Part shown: positions 28,576 through 37,659 of the stretch, piece after piece
Position numbering within the stretch: position 1 is the first letter of the stretch
How the letters are laid out: every line of letters begins with the position of its first letter
From: Streptomyces sp. Y2F8-2
GTDB lineage: Bacteria; Actinomycetota; Actinomycetes; Streptomycetales; Streptomycetaceae
DNA length: 64,000 bases
Assembly (NCBI RefSeq): GCF_014905555.1
Contig: NZ_BNGS01000004.1
Location: 434,001-498,000, forward strand
Direction of reading: 5' to 3'
Notes under the pieces: model-generated
What the model saw: the letters and a program-made list of their open reading frames with translations, nothing else
Database searches by the model: none
What the model was told of the DNA's origin: nothing
Position numbers and translations under genes: made by a program

Positions 28576-28584
28576 CCGGTAGCG

Positions 28585-28614
28585 CGCCCGGGCCGCCCGC
28601 GAAGGACCCGGGCG
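28585..28614. terminator. hairpin, candidate bidirectional terminator
   Basis: CGCCCGGG and CCCGGGCG form an 8-bp GC-rich stem with a 14-base loop, squarely between the convergent glpD and MFS stops. Confidence 0.5.
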
Positions 28615-28616
28615 GG

Positions 28617-29807
28617 TCAGACGCGGCTGGGCTCGGTGGCGTCCCCGCTGGGGTCTCCCAGCAGGCGCTTGTCCACCTGCGGTTCGGGCAGCGTGCGAAA
28701 CAGCAGCCAGCTCAGGGCGGGCATCAGGATCAGGGGGGCCAGCGCCGTCCGCAGGGAGGTGGCGTCGGCGATGCCGCCGATAACCGGGCTGGTGAGGCCG
28801 CCGACACTGACCATGAGACCGAGCGTGATGCCGCTGGCCGTACCGACACGCGTAGGCAGATAGTCCTGGGCGAGGGTGACCTGAAGCGAGAACGGTACGT
28901 ACAGGCCGACGGAGGTCAGGGCCACGAACAGATAGACGGCCGGGCCGGGGACGAACACGACACCGGCGACTGCGGCCACCGTGGTCAGGTAGGACGTGCT
29001 CACCACCCTGACCCGGTCCCAGCGATGGGCCAGTTTGCTCCCGAGGACCGTGCCGACCGCGCCGCCGAGGTAGAGGACGAACAGCGCGGCCGTCCCCGCC
29101 GCCGTCCCCCATCCCGTCTGCTGCCGGACCTGGAAGGCGACGAAGGTGCTCATGGCGACGAAGGTGATCGACCGGCAGACCACCGCGAGCGAAAGCCGCA
29201 CGAACGAGGGCCAATGGTCCCGCCCCGCCGTGGCCGCCGTGCGGGAACCCGTGCGCGGCGCCTTCTCCACGGCGCGCAGCACCGGCAGCGTCAGCCCGCT
29301 GCCGACCAGGGCGGGCACGATCAGCATGGGTGACCAGCGCAGTCCGCCGGTGGCGATCACGACGGTGACCAGGAGGGGGGCGAAGGCGAAGCCGATGTTG
29401 CCGCCGAGGGAGAACCAGCCCATGGAAGTGTGGCTCCCCTTGGCGGCCAGCCGAGCGAGACGGGCCGACTCCGGGTGGTAGGCGGCGACCCCGATCCCGG
29501 ACAACGCCATGGACATCGACGTGAGCGTGTACGAGCCGCCGATGCCGCTCAGGGCGACACCGAGTCCGGCGAGGACCGTGCTGACCGGAAGTAACCAGGG
29601 TATGGAGCGCCGGTCGGTGAGCGCACCGAAGACGGGCTGGGCGACGGAGGACAGCAGGCTTGTGGCGAGCACGATGCCCGAAGCCGCGGCGTAGGTGTAG
29701 GAGCGCTCGGCGACGAAGAACGGGATGAGGGACGCGACGGCGCCCTGGTACACGTCCACACAGGCATGTCCGACCGAGAGCAGGACGAGCGACTTGTTCC
29801 TTGGCAT
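28617..29807 (-). CDS. MFS transporter, fosmidomycin-resistance-like
   Basis: 396 residues with about twelve hydrophobic segments. N-terminal SVGHACVDVYQGAVASLIPF, the motif-A region GALTDRRSIPWLL, AAYHPESARLARL and GWFSLGGNIGFAFAPLL are characteristic of Fsr-type exporters. It is likely to be a proton-driven drug or metabolite exporter in the cytoplasmic membrane; the substrate is not known. ATG 29807 (MPRNKSLVLLSVGH) fits the family start; the much longer open frame upstream is a shadow of the divergent AraC gene. The intergenic gap to that AraC gene is 54 bases, so AraC control is likely. Confidence 0.88.
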   Translation of the reverse strand: MPRNKSLVLLSVGHACVDVYQGAVASLIPFFVAERSYTYAAASGIVLATSLLSSVAQPVFGALTDRRSIPWLLPVSTVLAGLGVALSGIGGSYTLTSMSMALSGIGVAAYHPESARLARLAAKGSHTSMGWFSLGGNIGFAFAPLLVTVVIATGGLRWSPMLIVPALVGSGLTLPVLRAVEKAPRTGSRTAATAGRDHWPSFVRLSLAVVCRSITFVAMSTFVAFQVRQQTGWGTAAGTAALFVLYLGGAVGTVLGSKLAHRWDRVRVVSTSYLTTVAAVAGVVFVPGPAVYLFVALTSVGLYVPFSLQVTLAQDYLPTRVGTASGITLGLMVSVGGLTSPVIGGIADATSLRTALAPLILMPALSWLLFRTLPEPQVDKRLLGDPSGDATEPSRV

Positions 29808-29861
29808 GGCGCCATGGTCGTCCGTCGACGAGCTGTCGCACTTCCGATAATCTGCCGAGGG

Positions 29862-30617
29862 ATGAGGGAAATCCGCCACGTCCCGGTGGCGCCGACGGAC
29901 ACGCGGTGGCTGGCTCCAGGCACCGGCATCGACGCCCACCGGCACGACGACCATCAGATCGTGTACGCGGGCCGGGGCGTGGTCGCCGTCACCACCGACG
30001 CGGGCTCGTGGGTCGCCCCGGCCACCCGCGCCATCTGGGTCCCGGCCGGTACCGTCCACTCCCACCAGGCCCACGGAGCTCTCGAACTGCACCTGGTCGG
30101 TCTGCCCGCGCACACCAACCCGCTCGGTCTGGACGAGCCGACCGTGCTGAGCGTCAGGCCGCTGCTGCGGGAGTTGATCCTCGCCTGCACCCGGGACCCG
30201 GACGACGACAGCCCCGAACGCGGGCGGCTGATCGCCGTCCTGCTGGACCAGTTGCGGGCCTCGCCCCAGCAGCCGCTGCATGTGCCCACGCCCACGGCGC
30301 CGCAACTCAAGGCGCTGTGCGGGATCCTGCTCGCCGATCCTGCCGACGACCGCACCCTGGCGGCCCTGGGCCGGCAGGTCGGTGCGAGCGACCGGACGTT
30401 GTCCCGCCTGTTCAAGGCCGACCTGGGTATGACGTTCCCCCAGTGGCGCACACAGGTGCGGCTCTCCCACGCCTTGGTCCTGCTCGCCGAGAACACGCCC
30501 GTCACGGTCGTGGCGCACCGGTGCGGCTGGTCATCAGCGAGCGCGTTCATCGACGTGTTCCGCCGCGCCTTCGGCTACACCCCGGGACGCGCCTCGGGCG
30601 GGCGGCCGGCGGAGTGA
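29862..30617 (+). CDS. AraC family regulator with cupin sensor
   Basis: 251 residues. The N-terminal cupin-like domain (IDAHRHDDHQIVYAGRGVVAV..., WVPAGTVHSHQAHG) is followed by two helix-turn-helix units (TLAALGRQVGASDRTLSRLFKADLGMTFPQWRTQVRL and VTVVAHRCGWSSASAFIDVFRRAFGYTPG). It is divergent from the MFS exporter with 54 bases between starts; this pairing is typical of efflux control. TAATCT ends eight bases before ATG 29862, so a leaderless transcript is possible. The inducer is unknown. Confidence 0.87.
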   Translation: MREIRHVPVAPTDTRWLAPGTGIDAHRHDDHQIVYAGRGVVAVTTDAGSWVAPATRAIWVPAGTVHSHQAHGALELHLVGLPAHTNPLGLDEPTVLSVRPLLRELILACTRDPDDDSPERGRLIAVLLDQLRASPQQPLHVPTPTAPQLKALCGILLADPADDRTLAALGRQVGASDRTLSRLFKADLGMTFPQWRTQVRLSHALVLLAENTPVTVVAHRCGWSSASAFIDVFRRAFGYTPGRASGGRPAE

Positions 30618-30769
30618 CAGTACGCCTGGCGGGGCCGTCGTCCGCAGCCGTGCGCAACGGCTGCCGGTGAACAGCCGAGGGTGATGCGACGGCCGGACGC
30701 CTGTCGCGATGGGTACCGGTGTCGGAAGCCGCCGCACCACCGGGGCGCCGTCCAGAAGGGCGCCGCCCG

Positions 30770-33022
30770 TCACGGCTTTCGGGCGGCCACCGGCACACTC
30801 AGCGGACGGGCCAGGCCGACCACCGCCTCGTCCAGGCGCTGCAGATGCCGCAGCACCCGGTCGGTGATCCGCCCGTACCGCGGTGTGCCGGCCGTGTCGG
30901 ACTCCAGCAGGGAGGCGATGCTCGGCCCGGTCTCGACCTCGTCGGTGGCGTGCTGGTCCGCCACGTGCGCGCTGATCGCCGCGATGTTGTCCGTGATGCG
31001 GTCGCACGCCCGGCGCAGCCGCGGATCTGCCGCGATCGAGGGATGTGTGGCCAGGAGCTCGGCGGTCGCGGCCAGGGAGCGCGCGTGGTAGGCGCATGTC
31101 TCCAGGACCGCGACGACGTACCGGGCCGTGTTCCGCCGCGCCCGCAGAGGTGTGATCGGGTGCGTCAGCGGCTGCGTGGCCGCCCGCAGGTCGCCCAGCG
31201 CCTCGTCCAGGCCGCGCGCCTTGTCGAGCAGACCTGCCCCGGGACTGCCGCTGAGCTGGTCGACGGCGGCGTCGGTGACGTCGGCGAGCCGCTCCAGCAC
31301 AGTGGCGAGCAGCTCGTTCGTGCGGCGGTCCGTGGCCACCGGAAGCACCATGGCCGCCGCGACGATCCCGCAGGCTGCGCCGAGCGCCGTCTCCTCCACG
31401 CGCAGTACCAGCACCGACAGGCTGTAGGTGTGCAGCAGCGTGTACAGCAGACCCAGCGCCGCGGTCACGAAGAACGACATCAGCGTGTACGACAGCGGGG
31501 CCGTGTAGAACATCGCGAAGACGCACAGCAGCACCAGCCCCAGCGCCGTCCACGTGTGGTGCCCCACCAGCCCCGCCAGGACGATGCCGGCCACGACGCC
31601 GAGGACGGTGCCCACCAGCCGACGGTAGCCCTTGACCAGGACCTCGCCCGTCGACGAGGTGTTCATGAAGACGATCCAGCAGGTCAGCACCGCCCAGTAC
31701 CAGCGATGGCTGGAGAGGAACTCGCCACCGACGATGGCCAGGGCCGAGCCCACGGAAACCTGCACTGCGGCACGCGTGGTGGGCCGCCGCAGTCCCCTCG
31801 GCTCCTGCTGTGTCTCGCGTTCGCTCTCCAGGGCGCCCTCGATGGCGGCGTTCTCGGCGTCCAGCTCCTCCCTCGAGCGCGTCGTCGCGGGCGTGTCGTC
31901 GGACTCGTCCTGCGCTTCCTCCAGCGCGACCCTGAGCCCCAGCACCGCCCGCGCGGCTTCGCCGATGCCCCGGAAGACGTCCTGCACCGCTCTCGGCGCC
32001 GACGGCAGGTTCTCCTCGTCCCGGTAGCCGAGCAGCCGGTTGCGCAGATGGGCCACTCCCGTGCCGCCGCGCTGCCCGACGGAGCGCAGCAGGAGCAGGC
32101 GGAGCGCCTGTAGTTCGCGGCGGAGCGTGTCGATCGCCTCGTCCCGCACCGGCAGATGGCCGCCCGAGGGCAGGTGCGCGCCGGGCAGGTGCAGGGTGAG
32201 CGTGTCCGCCCGCTCGGCACTGCGGGCGTTCAGGAGCAGCAGCCCGAGCCGCTCGGCGGCGATCTCGGCGTCCGCGATCCGGCGCTGCAGCACCTGCGCC
32301 ACGGCTTCGTCGGATGTCCCGTCGTCCAGCCGGCCCTGGATCATCATGGCCGTCTCGTGCAGCCGAGCGGTGCCCTCTCGAACCGCCTCCAGAGCCTTGT
32401 CCACGTCGTCGGGACCCGCGTCCAACAGCTCCAGCTGCGCCGACACGAGCTGGGCGAGACGCACGCGGAAGGCCTCGCGCAGTCGTTGCAGGATGCCCGC
32501 GGGCGTCTCGTACACGACCACGAACCGTACGAAGGCACTGCACGCGAACGCGAGGGTGATGACGCCGTACAGCCGCGGCAGCGCCGAGACCGTGGCGCCC
32601 ACGAACAACGACAGGAAATACGTCTGGAAGCCGATCAGCCCCAGCGCGGTGCCCCGGTCGCCGAACCGGCGGCCGTAGACCGCGCAGAAGATCAGGAGGA
32701 CGAAGAACACGTCCCCGGCCACGACGCGCGCATTCAGCAGCGCCCCCAGGGACACCGACACCAGGGCCACCGGAAGCCCCAGGGCGAGCGTGATCGCCTG
32801 TCGGCCGCGCTGCTTCTCACGGATGGCGAAGGTGGCCACCATGGCCGCGATCGCGCCGGCCACCAGATGCGGCAGGGGGGCGCGCAGCACGGCGAGCACG
32901 GCCAGGGTCAGAGCGATCGCACCCGCCGTCCGTGACCCGGCGGCGAGTCTGAGCAGCCCGGGATCCGACGCGGTGATGCGATCCCGCAACCGTGCTGCGA
33001 CCGGCCGTCCCGCTGCCTTCAC
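30770..33022 (-). CDS. FUSC family membrane protein (aromatic acid exporter-like)
   Basis: About 750 residues. Two hydrophobic blocks of roughly six segments each (residues ~25-165 and ~400-520) flank a long helical cytoplasmic region (~170-390) with charged coiled-coil-like stretches (e.g. LDAENAAIEGALESERETQQEP); a second helical tail follows. This is the FUSC/YccS/AaeB arrangement. The second block contains HRWYWAVLTCWIVFMNTSSTGEVLVKGYRRLVGT, a conserved FUSC signature. Probable role: efflux of small organic acids; the substrate is unknown. GTG 33022 (MKAAGRPVAARLRD) with GGGGAGAG upstream is preferred over the longer frame. Confidence 0.85.
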   Translation of the reverse strand: MKAAGRPVAARLRDRITASDPGLLRLAAGSRTAGAIALTLAVLAVLRAPLPHLVAGAIAAMVATFAIREKQRGRQAITLALGLPVALVSVSLGALLNARVVAGDVFFVLLIFCAVYGRRFGDRGTALGLIGFQTYFLSLFVGATVSALPRLYGVITLAFACSAFVRFVVVYETPAGILQRLREAFRVRLAQLVSAQLELLDAGPDDVDKALEAVREGTARLHETAMMIQGRLDDGTSDEAVAQVLQRRIADAEIAAERLGLLLLNARSAERADTLTLHLPGAHLPSGGHLPVRDEAIDTLRRELQALRLLLLRSVGQRGGTGVAHLRNRLLGYRDEENLPSAPRAVQDVFRGIGEAARAVLGLRVALEEAQDESDDTPATTRSREELDAENAAIEGALESERETQQEPRGLRRPTTRAAVQVSVGSALAIVGGEFLSSHRWYWAVLTCWIVFMNTSSTGEVLVKGYRRLVGTVLGVVAGIVLAGLVGHHTWTALGLVLLCVFAMFYTAPLSYTLMSFFVTAALGLLYTLLHTYSLSVLVLRVEETALGAACGIVAAAMVLPVATDRRTNELLATVLERLADVTDAAVDQLSGSPGAGLLDKARGLDEALGDLRAATQPLTHPITPLRARRNTARYVVAVLETCAYHARSLAATAELLATHPSIAADPRLRRACDRITDNIAAISAHVADQHATDEVETGPSIASLLESDTAGTPRYGRITDRVLRHLQRLDEAVVGLARPLSVPVAARKP

Positions 33023-33241
33023 GCCGCCGTACTCTCCCCACTTCCCGGATGATCTGCTTCCCCAGCATGCCACCCGGTGGCACCTGACGCGGTTCCGGCC
33101 GCGGCCGGCGGCCGGTCCCCACGCTCACCGTCGTACCGTCGACCGCCGGTCCGCCTGCGTGGCCGTCCGGCGCTCTGCCGGCTAGGTCCGGAGTATTGAC
33201 ATAGACATGAGCTAGGCCGGCGCTAGGCCATTCCTCCCCAC

Positions 33242-33257
33242 CCGGGCTGACGCCCGG
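33242..33257. terminator. short GC hairpin after the VWA gene
   Basis: CCGGGC-TGAC-GCCCGG, a perfect 6-bp stem with a tetraloop immediately beyond the VWA stop codon on the minus strand. Confidence 0.35.
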
Positions 33258-34634
33258 TCAGACCGGCAGCAGCCGGGCGACGAGTGCGCTGAGCTGCCTC
33301 GCGTTGCGGCATTCGTACATCTCGATGACCTCGGCGTAGGCCGGTGCCGCCGAGTCACCCGTGCCCCACTGGGAGCGCGACTCGGGGTTCAGCCAGTAGA
33401 CGCGCCGGGCTCGTTCGGCGATGTGCCGTACAGCCGGCAGATTCGGATCAGCCATATTGGTACGGGCATCGCCCAGGACGAACACAGTGGTGCGCGAGCC
33501 CACGGCGTCGCCGTACCGCTCGGTGAACTCGCCGAATGCGACTCCGTAGTCGCTGCTGCCGTGCCAGCCTGTCAGCGCCGCTTCCGAGCGGATCCGCGTG
33601 CCCAGAGCGCCGGGATCGGCCGCGCCGTGCACCAGCATCCTGGTCACCTCGTCGATCTGATTGACGAAGGCGAAGACCCGCACCTTGCTGAACTGGTCAT
33701 GCAGCGCTTGCACCAGCAGCATCGTGAAGTCCGAGAACCCCGACACCGAACCCGAGACATCGCACAGCAGCACCAGCTCGGGCCGGACGGGACGACGCCG
33801 ACGCAGCACGGGCCGTATCGGCACACCGCCCGTCGACAGCGACCCGCGCAGGGTGCGGCGCAGATCGATGGCGCCGCGGGCCGCGCGCCTGCGGCGCGCG
33901 GCGAGCCGGGTGGCCAGTTTGCGGGCGAGCGGCTGAACGACCCTGCGCAACTCGGCGAGTTGGTCCCGTCCGGCGGACAGGAAATCGACTCGGTCCGCCG
34001 TGGTGGCCACGGCCCGACGCGCGATCTCATCCCGGCCGCGCCGCTCGGCGACACGGCGCCGCGCCTCTGCGGCCACCTGTTCACGGAAGACTTGGATGCG
34101 CCTGCGGATCTCGTCCTCGAGCAGCCGGTCGGTGAACCCCGCCCCGGCTTCCTGAGCCCGGATGCCGTCGCGGACACGCGCCAGCAGCGTCTGCGGGCGG
34201 AGCCGCTCGAGCGTCTGGTACGACGACCAGCCGTCCGACTCCGGCGATGATCCGTACCCGCCGAAGCCGTCCACCGCCTCAACCGCCAACTGCGCCATCA
34301 TTCCTCGATCGTCGGCGGCCAGTGCCTCCGCGAGCCGGTTCCGCAGTTCGTCCCGGTCCGCGGGAGCTTCGGTGGCGTGGACCCCGAACCCAACGCGAGC
34401 CGGGAAGTACACGTCGAAGACGGCATCGAACACCCGCCGCTGGCCCTCGGTGTGCAGCAGCGTGGCCGCCAGCCCCTCACGCAGCAACGCGCGGTCCGCG
34501 AGGCCCAGTACTTCCACCACCCGCGCGGCATCCAGGGTCTCGCCCGTGCCGATCCCCATGCCGTGCGAACGCAGTGCGCCGACCAGCCCCGTCAGCCGCT
34601 CGGCGACACCGGTCGCCGGTGCGGAGGCGTTCAC
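33258..34634 (-). CDS. VWA domain (CoxE-like) protein, partner of MoxR
   Basis: 458 residues. The N-terminal helical region carries basic stretches (RRRAARGAIDLRRTLRGSLSTGG), followed by a von Willebrand A domain at ~260-458 with the MIDAS motif LCDVSGSVSG, then TGWHGSSDYGVAF and FVLGDARTN. CoxE-like VWA proteins work with MoxR AAA ATPases as a chaperone pair that inserts metals or remodels an enzyme; the client is not encoded next to it. Start GTG 34634 overlaps the MoxR stop (GTGA), so they are translationally coupled. It is cytoplasmic, with no signal peptide. Confidence 0.87.
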   Translation of the reverse strand: MNASAPATGVAERLTGLVGALRSHGMGIGTGETLDAARVVEVLGLADRALLREGLAATLLHTEGQRRVFDAVFDVYFPARVGFGVHATEAPADRDELRNRLAEALAADDRGMMAQLAVEAVDGFGGYGSSPESDGWSSYQTLERLRPQTLLARVRDGIRAQEAGAGFTDRLLEDEIRRRIQVFREQVAAEARRRVAERRGRDEIARRAVATTADRVDFLSAGRDQLAELRRVVQPLARKLATRLAARRRRAARGAIDLRRTLRGSLSTGGVPIRPVLRRRRPVRPELVLLCDVSGSVSGFSDFTMLLVQALHDQFSKVRVFAFVNQIDEVTRMLVHGAADPGALGTRIRSEAALTGWHGSSDYGVAFGEFTERYGDAVGSRTTVFVLGDARTNMADPNLPAVRHIAERARRVYWLNPESRSQWGTGDSAAPAYAEVIEMYECRNARQLSALVARLLPV

Positions 34635-35491
34635 ACGGCATCCAGGTCGAGCTTCGAGGCCGCCTTCAGGACGTCCTCCTGATGCTTGAGGACCACGCCG
34701 AGGGTGTCGCGCACGACGGTCTCCTCGAGCGCGCCGGCGCCGAGGGCGAGCAGGGTGCGCGCCCAGTCGATCGTCTCGGCGACCGAGGGAACCTTGCGCA
34801 GGTCCATCTCCCGCAGCGCCCTGACCACCCGCACCAGGGACTCGGCCAGCGCCTCGTCGATGCCCGGAACCTTGAGCCGGACGATGCGATGCTCCAGCTC
34901 CGCGTCCGGAAAGCCGATGTGCAGGAAGAGGCAGCGGCGGCGCAGCGCCTCCGACAGCTCGCGGCTCGCGTTCGAGGTGAGGACCACGAAGGGGCGCCTG
35001 GCCGCAGTGATCGTGCCCAGTTCGGGGACGGTGACCTGGAAATCGCTGAGCACCTCCAGGAGCAGGCCCTCCACCTCGACGTCCGCCTTGTCCGTCTCGT
35101 CGATCAGCAGCACCTTCGGTTCGTCCCCGCGGATGGCGGTCAGCAGCGGACGCGCCAGCAGGAACTCCTCGCTGAAAATGTCCGTGCGCGTCTCGTCCCA
35201 CGCTTCGTCACGGCCCGCGCTGATGCGCAGCAGCTGTTTGGCGTGGTTCCACTCATACAACGCCCGTGACTCGTCGATGCCTTCGTAGCACTGCAACCGC
35301 ACCAGCCGTGCCCCGGCGACCTGTGCGACGGCCTTGGCGAGTTCGGTCTTGCCGACCCCGGCGGGACCCTCCACCAGCAGCGGCTTGCCGAGCCGGTCGG
35401 CGAGGAAGACCGTCGTGGCCACCGCGGGCGACGCCAGATACCCGGTCTCGGCGAGGCGCGCGGAGACCTCGTCGACGGATGCGAACAGCAA
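34631..35491 (-). CDS. MoxR-type AAA+ ATPase
   Basis: About 286 residues. Seen: Walker A GPAGVGKTELAK, Walker B VLLIDETDKAD, sensor-1 VVLTSNASRELSEALRRRC with the arginine finger region, and C-terminal lid helices. The MoxR group acts with VWA proteins as a remodelling chaperone. TTG 35491 gives MLFASVDEVSARLAETGYL, the usual MoxR start, and has GGAGG five bases upstream; GTG 35518 is the longest possible start but lacks a ribosome-binding site. It is first in a two-gene operon with the VWA gene. Confidence 0.9.
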   Translation of the reverse strand: MLFASVDEVSARLAETGYLASPAVATTVFLADRLGKPLLVEGPAGVGKTELAKAVAQVAGARLVRLQCYEGIDESRALYEWNHAKQLLRISAGRDEAWDETRTDIFSEEFLLARPLLTAIRGDEPKVLLIDETDKADVEVEGLLLEVLSDFQVTVPELGTITAARRPFVVLTSNASRELSEALRRRCLFLHIGFPDAELEHRIVRLKVPGIDEALAESLVRVVRALREMDLRKVPSVAETIDWARTLLALGAGALEETVVRDTLGVVLKHQEDVLKAASKLDLDAV

Positions 35492-35571
35492 CGGAGCCTC
35501 CAGCTTTACGCGGTACACGTCCGTCGCTATCTAAGCGCTTGCTCACTGGATTGTCACCCGTGACGGATGCA

Positions 35572-35623
35572 TGCGTTGGCGACGGCCGTGCCCGTTGCCT
35601 GCGTTGCCGACGGCCGAGCCCGT
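35572..35623. repeat. imperfect 24-bp tandem repeat
   Basis: TGCGTTGGCGACGGCC-GTGCCCGT (35572-35595) and TGCGTTGCCGACGGCC-GAGCCCGT (35600-35623) match at 22 of 24 bases with a 28-base period. They are in the intergenic space upstream of moxR. Function unknown. Confidence 0.5.
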
Positions 35624-35733
35624 CACGTACGACCTGCGAGGCCGGCGACCGGAAGCGGTTCGCAAAACGTGTCCTGCCCTTGCCGCCGGATCCACCTGTA
35701 CGGAGCCCACCGGGGCGGCGGGCCGGGAGGCCG

Positions 35734-36192
35734 TCAGGCCGGCCGTGCCAGGCGGGCCGTCAGCACCCGGGCCCGGGCCTGCTGGACCGCTCCCGCCTGG
35801 GAGGCGGCGAAGCGCAGCAGGCCCGGGGGCGTCCGCAGATGCAGGGTGTCGGTGACGACGCTGCCGACCTCGTGGTGGTCGATGGCGAAGCGGTAGCTCA
35901 TCCGGACCCGGCCGGGGCTGCGGACCTCGCCGGAGATCTCGGCGGAGCGGGGAAGACCGTCCGGGAGGGCGACGAGCGTGACGTCGATCATGTTGTCGTG
36001 CCGCAGGACGCCCAGGAACCGGAAGCGCTCCACGGCCGTGTAGTGGACGGTCCCGCCGCTGCGCCGCACGTCGCGGACGGCGACGAGGAGTGGTGACAGG
36101 CCGATGTAGTGCGACGGTTCGGCCAGGTGCGCGAAGACCTCCTCCGGCGGCGCGGCGATGTGGAACGTGTGTTCAAGCTCGGCGGACGGCAC
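35734..36192 (-). CDS. SRPBCC (START-like) family protein
   Basis: About 152 residues with the SRPBCC pattern: LEHTFHIAAPPEEVFAHLAEPSHYIGLSPLLVAVRD, then alternating beta strands and a long C-terminal helix (LLRFAASQAGAVQQARARVLTARL). These proteins form a hydrophobic cavity that binds lipids, polyketides or other ligands; the ligand is unknown. GTG 36192 is preferred because GGGGG stands about seven bases upstream; a longer frame reaches 36237. No operon partner. Confidence 0.75.
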   Translation of the reverse strand: MPSAELEHTFHIAAPPEEVFAHLAEPSHYIGLSPLLVAVRDVRRSGGTVHYTAVERFRFLGVLRHDNMIDVTLVALPDGLPRSAEISGEVRSPGRVRMSYRFAIDHHEVGSVVTDTLHLRTPPGLLRFAASQAGAVQQARARVLTARLARPA

Positions 36193-36323
36193 CTCGGATC
36201 CCCCTCGAACAGCGCGGTGGCACGGTGATCCTCCCATCGCCGGACGAGCGCGGCCGCGCCGGAGCGCAAGTCCCCGCCGACGGCAGGGCGGCCCGCTCCT
36301 TCTTCACTGTTGCTGCGCGAGCT

Positions 36324-36667
36324 TCAGTGTTGCTGCGCGAGCCATTCGTCGAAAGTGGTCGGTGCGATGCGGGCGCCCTCGCTCGGGGAGCAGCACGTGG
36401 TGACGGACGGCGGCCCGCTCCTCGGCGGCGAGCAGGTTGCGTGGTGGTGCCGAAGTACGCCACCGCCTCGTCCGGGTCGGCCGTCTCGGGGCTCGTGGTG
36501 TCGACGAGGGCCTCCACGCCTACGAGGGCGGCGTCGAGGCCCTCGCCGGTCGACAGGTCGACACCGGGTGAGCGGCTGATGCGCACGACGTCGTGTCCGG
36601 CCCGTTCCAGGGCGGCCGCGGTGTGGGCCCCGATGTTCCCGGTCGCACCGGCAACGGCGATTCGCAT
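36324..36667 (-). pseudogene. decayed NmrA/SDR-like NAD(P)-binding protein
   Basis: From ATG 36667 the frame reads MRIAVAGATGNIGAHTAAALERAGHDVV and on to DEAVAYFGTTT, a clear NAD(P)-binding N-terminus of the NmrA/atypical-SDR group. It then loses sense; fragments of the next parts (LLAAEER, VRHHVLL) and the family-like C-terminus APTTFDEWLAQQ appear in another frame, ending at 36324. So a large internal deletion (over 100 codons) plus a frameshift have destroyed the gene. Intact relatives are around 250-300 residues. Confidence 0.65.
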
Positions 36668-36796
36668 GGTCTGCACGGCGATTCCCTCCTTGCCCGCCTA
36701 CGCGGCTCGGACCTGTGGAAACACCGGCCGATCCGGGCGTCCGCGGAGCCCTGGGCGGGACGGCCCGGGGTCGGTCGTCACCCGCTTCACTGCTGG

Positions 36797-37009
36797 TCAT
36801 GGTCGCCGGTTTCGCCGCTGCCATGCGGCCTGGGGTGCGGTGCTGGTGTCCTCGTCCTCTCGGTCGGCGTGGGGCTGGCAGGTGGAGCACAGTTCGTGGC
36901 GGCCCCAGTAGGTGATCACACTGCCCCAGCCGTTGCACACTTCGCAGCCGAGGGCGGAAGCGGCGTCGGCGCGGGGGTTGGGATCGGGAGCTTTCGCTCC
37001 GTGGATCAT
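36797..37009 (-). CDS. small zinc-ribbon protein
   Basis: 70 residues. CEVCNGWGSVITYWGRHELCSTC provides two CxxC pairs of the DnaJ-like/zinc-ribbon type, flanked by hydrophilic Ala/Pro/Arg sequence. ATG 37009 has GGAGAG six bases upstream, strong support for a real gene. Function unknown; such proteins are common in Streptomyces. It is divergent from the AT-rich region at 37050-37150. Confidence 0.7.
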   Translation of the reverse strand: MIHGAKAPDPNPRADAASALGCEVCNGWGSVITYWGRHELCSTCQPHADREDEDTSTAPQAAWQRRNRRP

Positions 37010-37148
37010 GCGGCTCTCCTGGCGTCGAGGCTGGCGGCGGCTGGGCGTCTTCGCTAGTGCGATGCCCAGTTTAGACCGTTTATCGCCCGATTGTGTCCGT
37101 TTTCACAGTTTTTATGACCGCTTATGGTGCGGCAAGAAGGGCTGGTTC

Positions 37149-37220
37149 ATGCGTGATCACGGTGGCACGGACCGTTACCAAGGCCTGCCGCTCAACGTGG
37201 AGCGTGAAGCAAACAGGTGA
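37149..37220 (+). CDS. possible 23-residue peptide
   Basis: ATG 37149 begins MRDHGGTDRYQGLPLNVERE and stops at 37220. AAGAAGGG lies about six bases upstream, and the preceding 100 bases (37040-37140) are unusually AT-rich, like a promoter. It is hydrophilic with no recognisable motif. It could equally be chance. Confidence 0.25.
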   Translation: MRDHGGTDRYQGLPLNVEREANR

Positions 37221-37377
37221 TCGCCGCTCGTGATGTGCGTTGGCCGGTGGTTGGCCGGTGATTTTCGGGCGACGTTGCTGCTGCGTACGGCCCTCGTCGA
37301 CATGCACGGTCCGGTACTCGACCGCATCCTGAGAACGGCCCGGTCAAGGTCCAGGAACCGGCCGAACCGGAGGGTCT

Positions 37378-37527
37378 GTGATCCTGCTCGTCTTGCTCCT
37401 GCCCACCCTGTTGATCATCCTCCTCGTGCGGGCGGCTCCGTATCTCATGGCCCGGCAGGGCCGGGACGTTCTGCATGATGCTCGGCGCCGGATGCGGTGC
37501 TGGCTTCCGCGCCGGCCACCGCGTTGA
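37378..37527 (+). CDS. 49-residue single-span membrane protein
   Basis: GTG 37378 is preceded by GGAGGG at about five bases. The product starts MILLVLLLPTLLIILLVRAA, one transmembrane helix, followed by a strongly basic cytoplasmic tail (ARRRMRCWLPRRPPR). Small proteins of this shape can be membrane-protein regulators or type I toxin-like peptides; here only topology is supported. There are no other genes in the 370 bases upstream except the possible 23-residue peptide. Confidence 0.5.
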   Translation: MILLVLLLPTLLIILLVRAAPYLMARQGRDVLHDARRRMRCWLPRRPPR

Positions 37528-37659
37528 GGCCGCACCGGTTGCTGTCGCTGCCGACGAGGCGCGGTGGGCACCGCAACGGCTGTCGAGTGGCCGGTCGGCT
37601 TCTTCGCGGCCGGGACCCGCGGACCGCGGCGCGGGAGGTGAGCGCCGCGGTCCTTGGCT

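Noticed and set aside
26728..29841. 1037-residue minus-strand open frame
   Set aside because: It covers glpD antisense and part of the MFS gene in the wrong frame; low-complexity Arg/Gly/Pro with no motif.
30744..30764. GGCGCC pair between the AraC and FUSC genes as terminator
   Set aside because: Each copy is itself palindromic and only 6 bp; expected by chance at this GC content.
33190..33235. TTGACA at 33195 as a promoter
   Set aside because: It points into the 3' end of the VWA gene on the opposite strand, with no -10 match or gene to serve.
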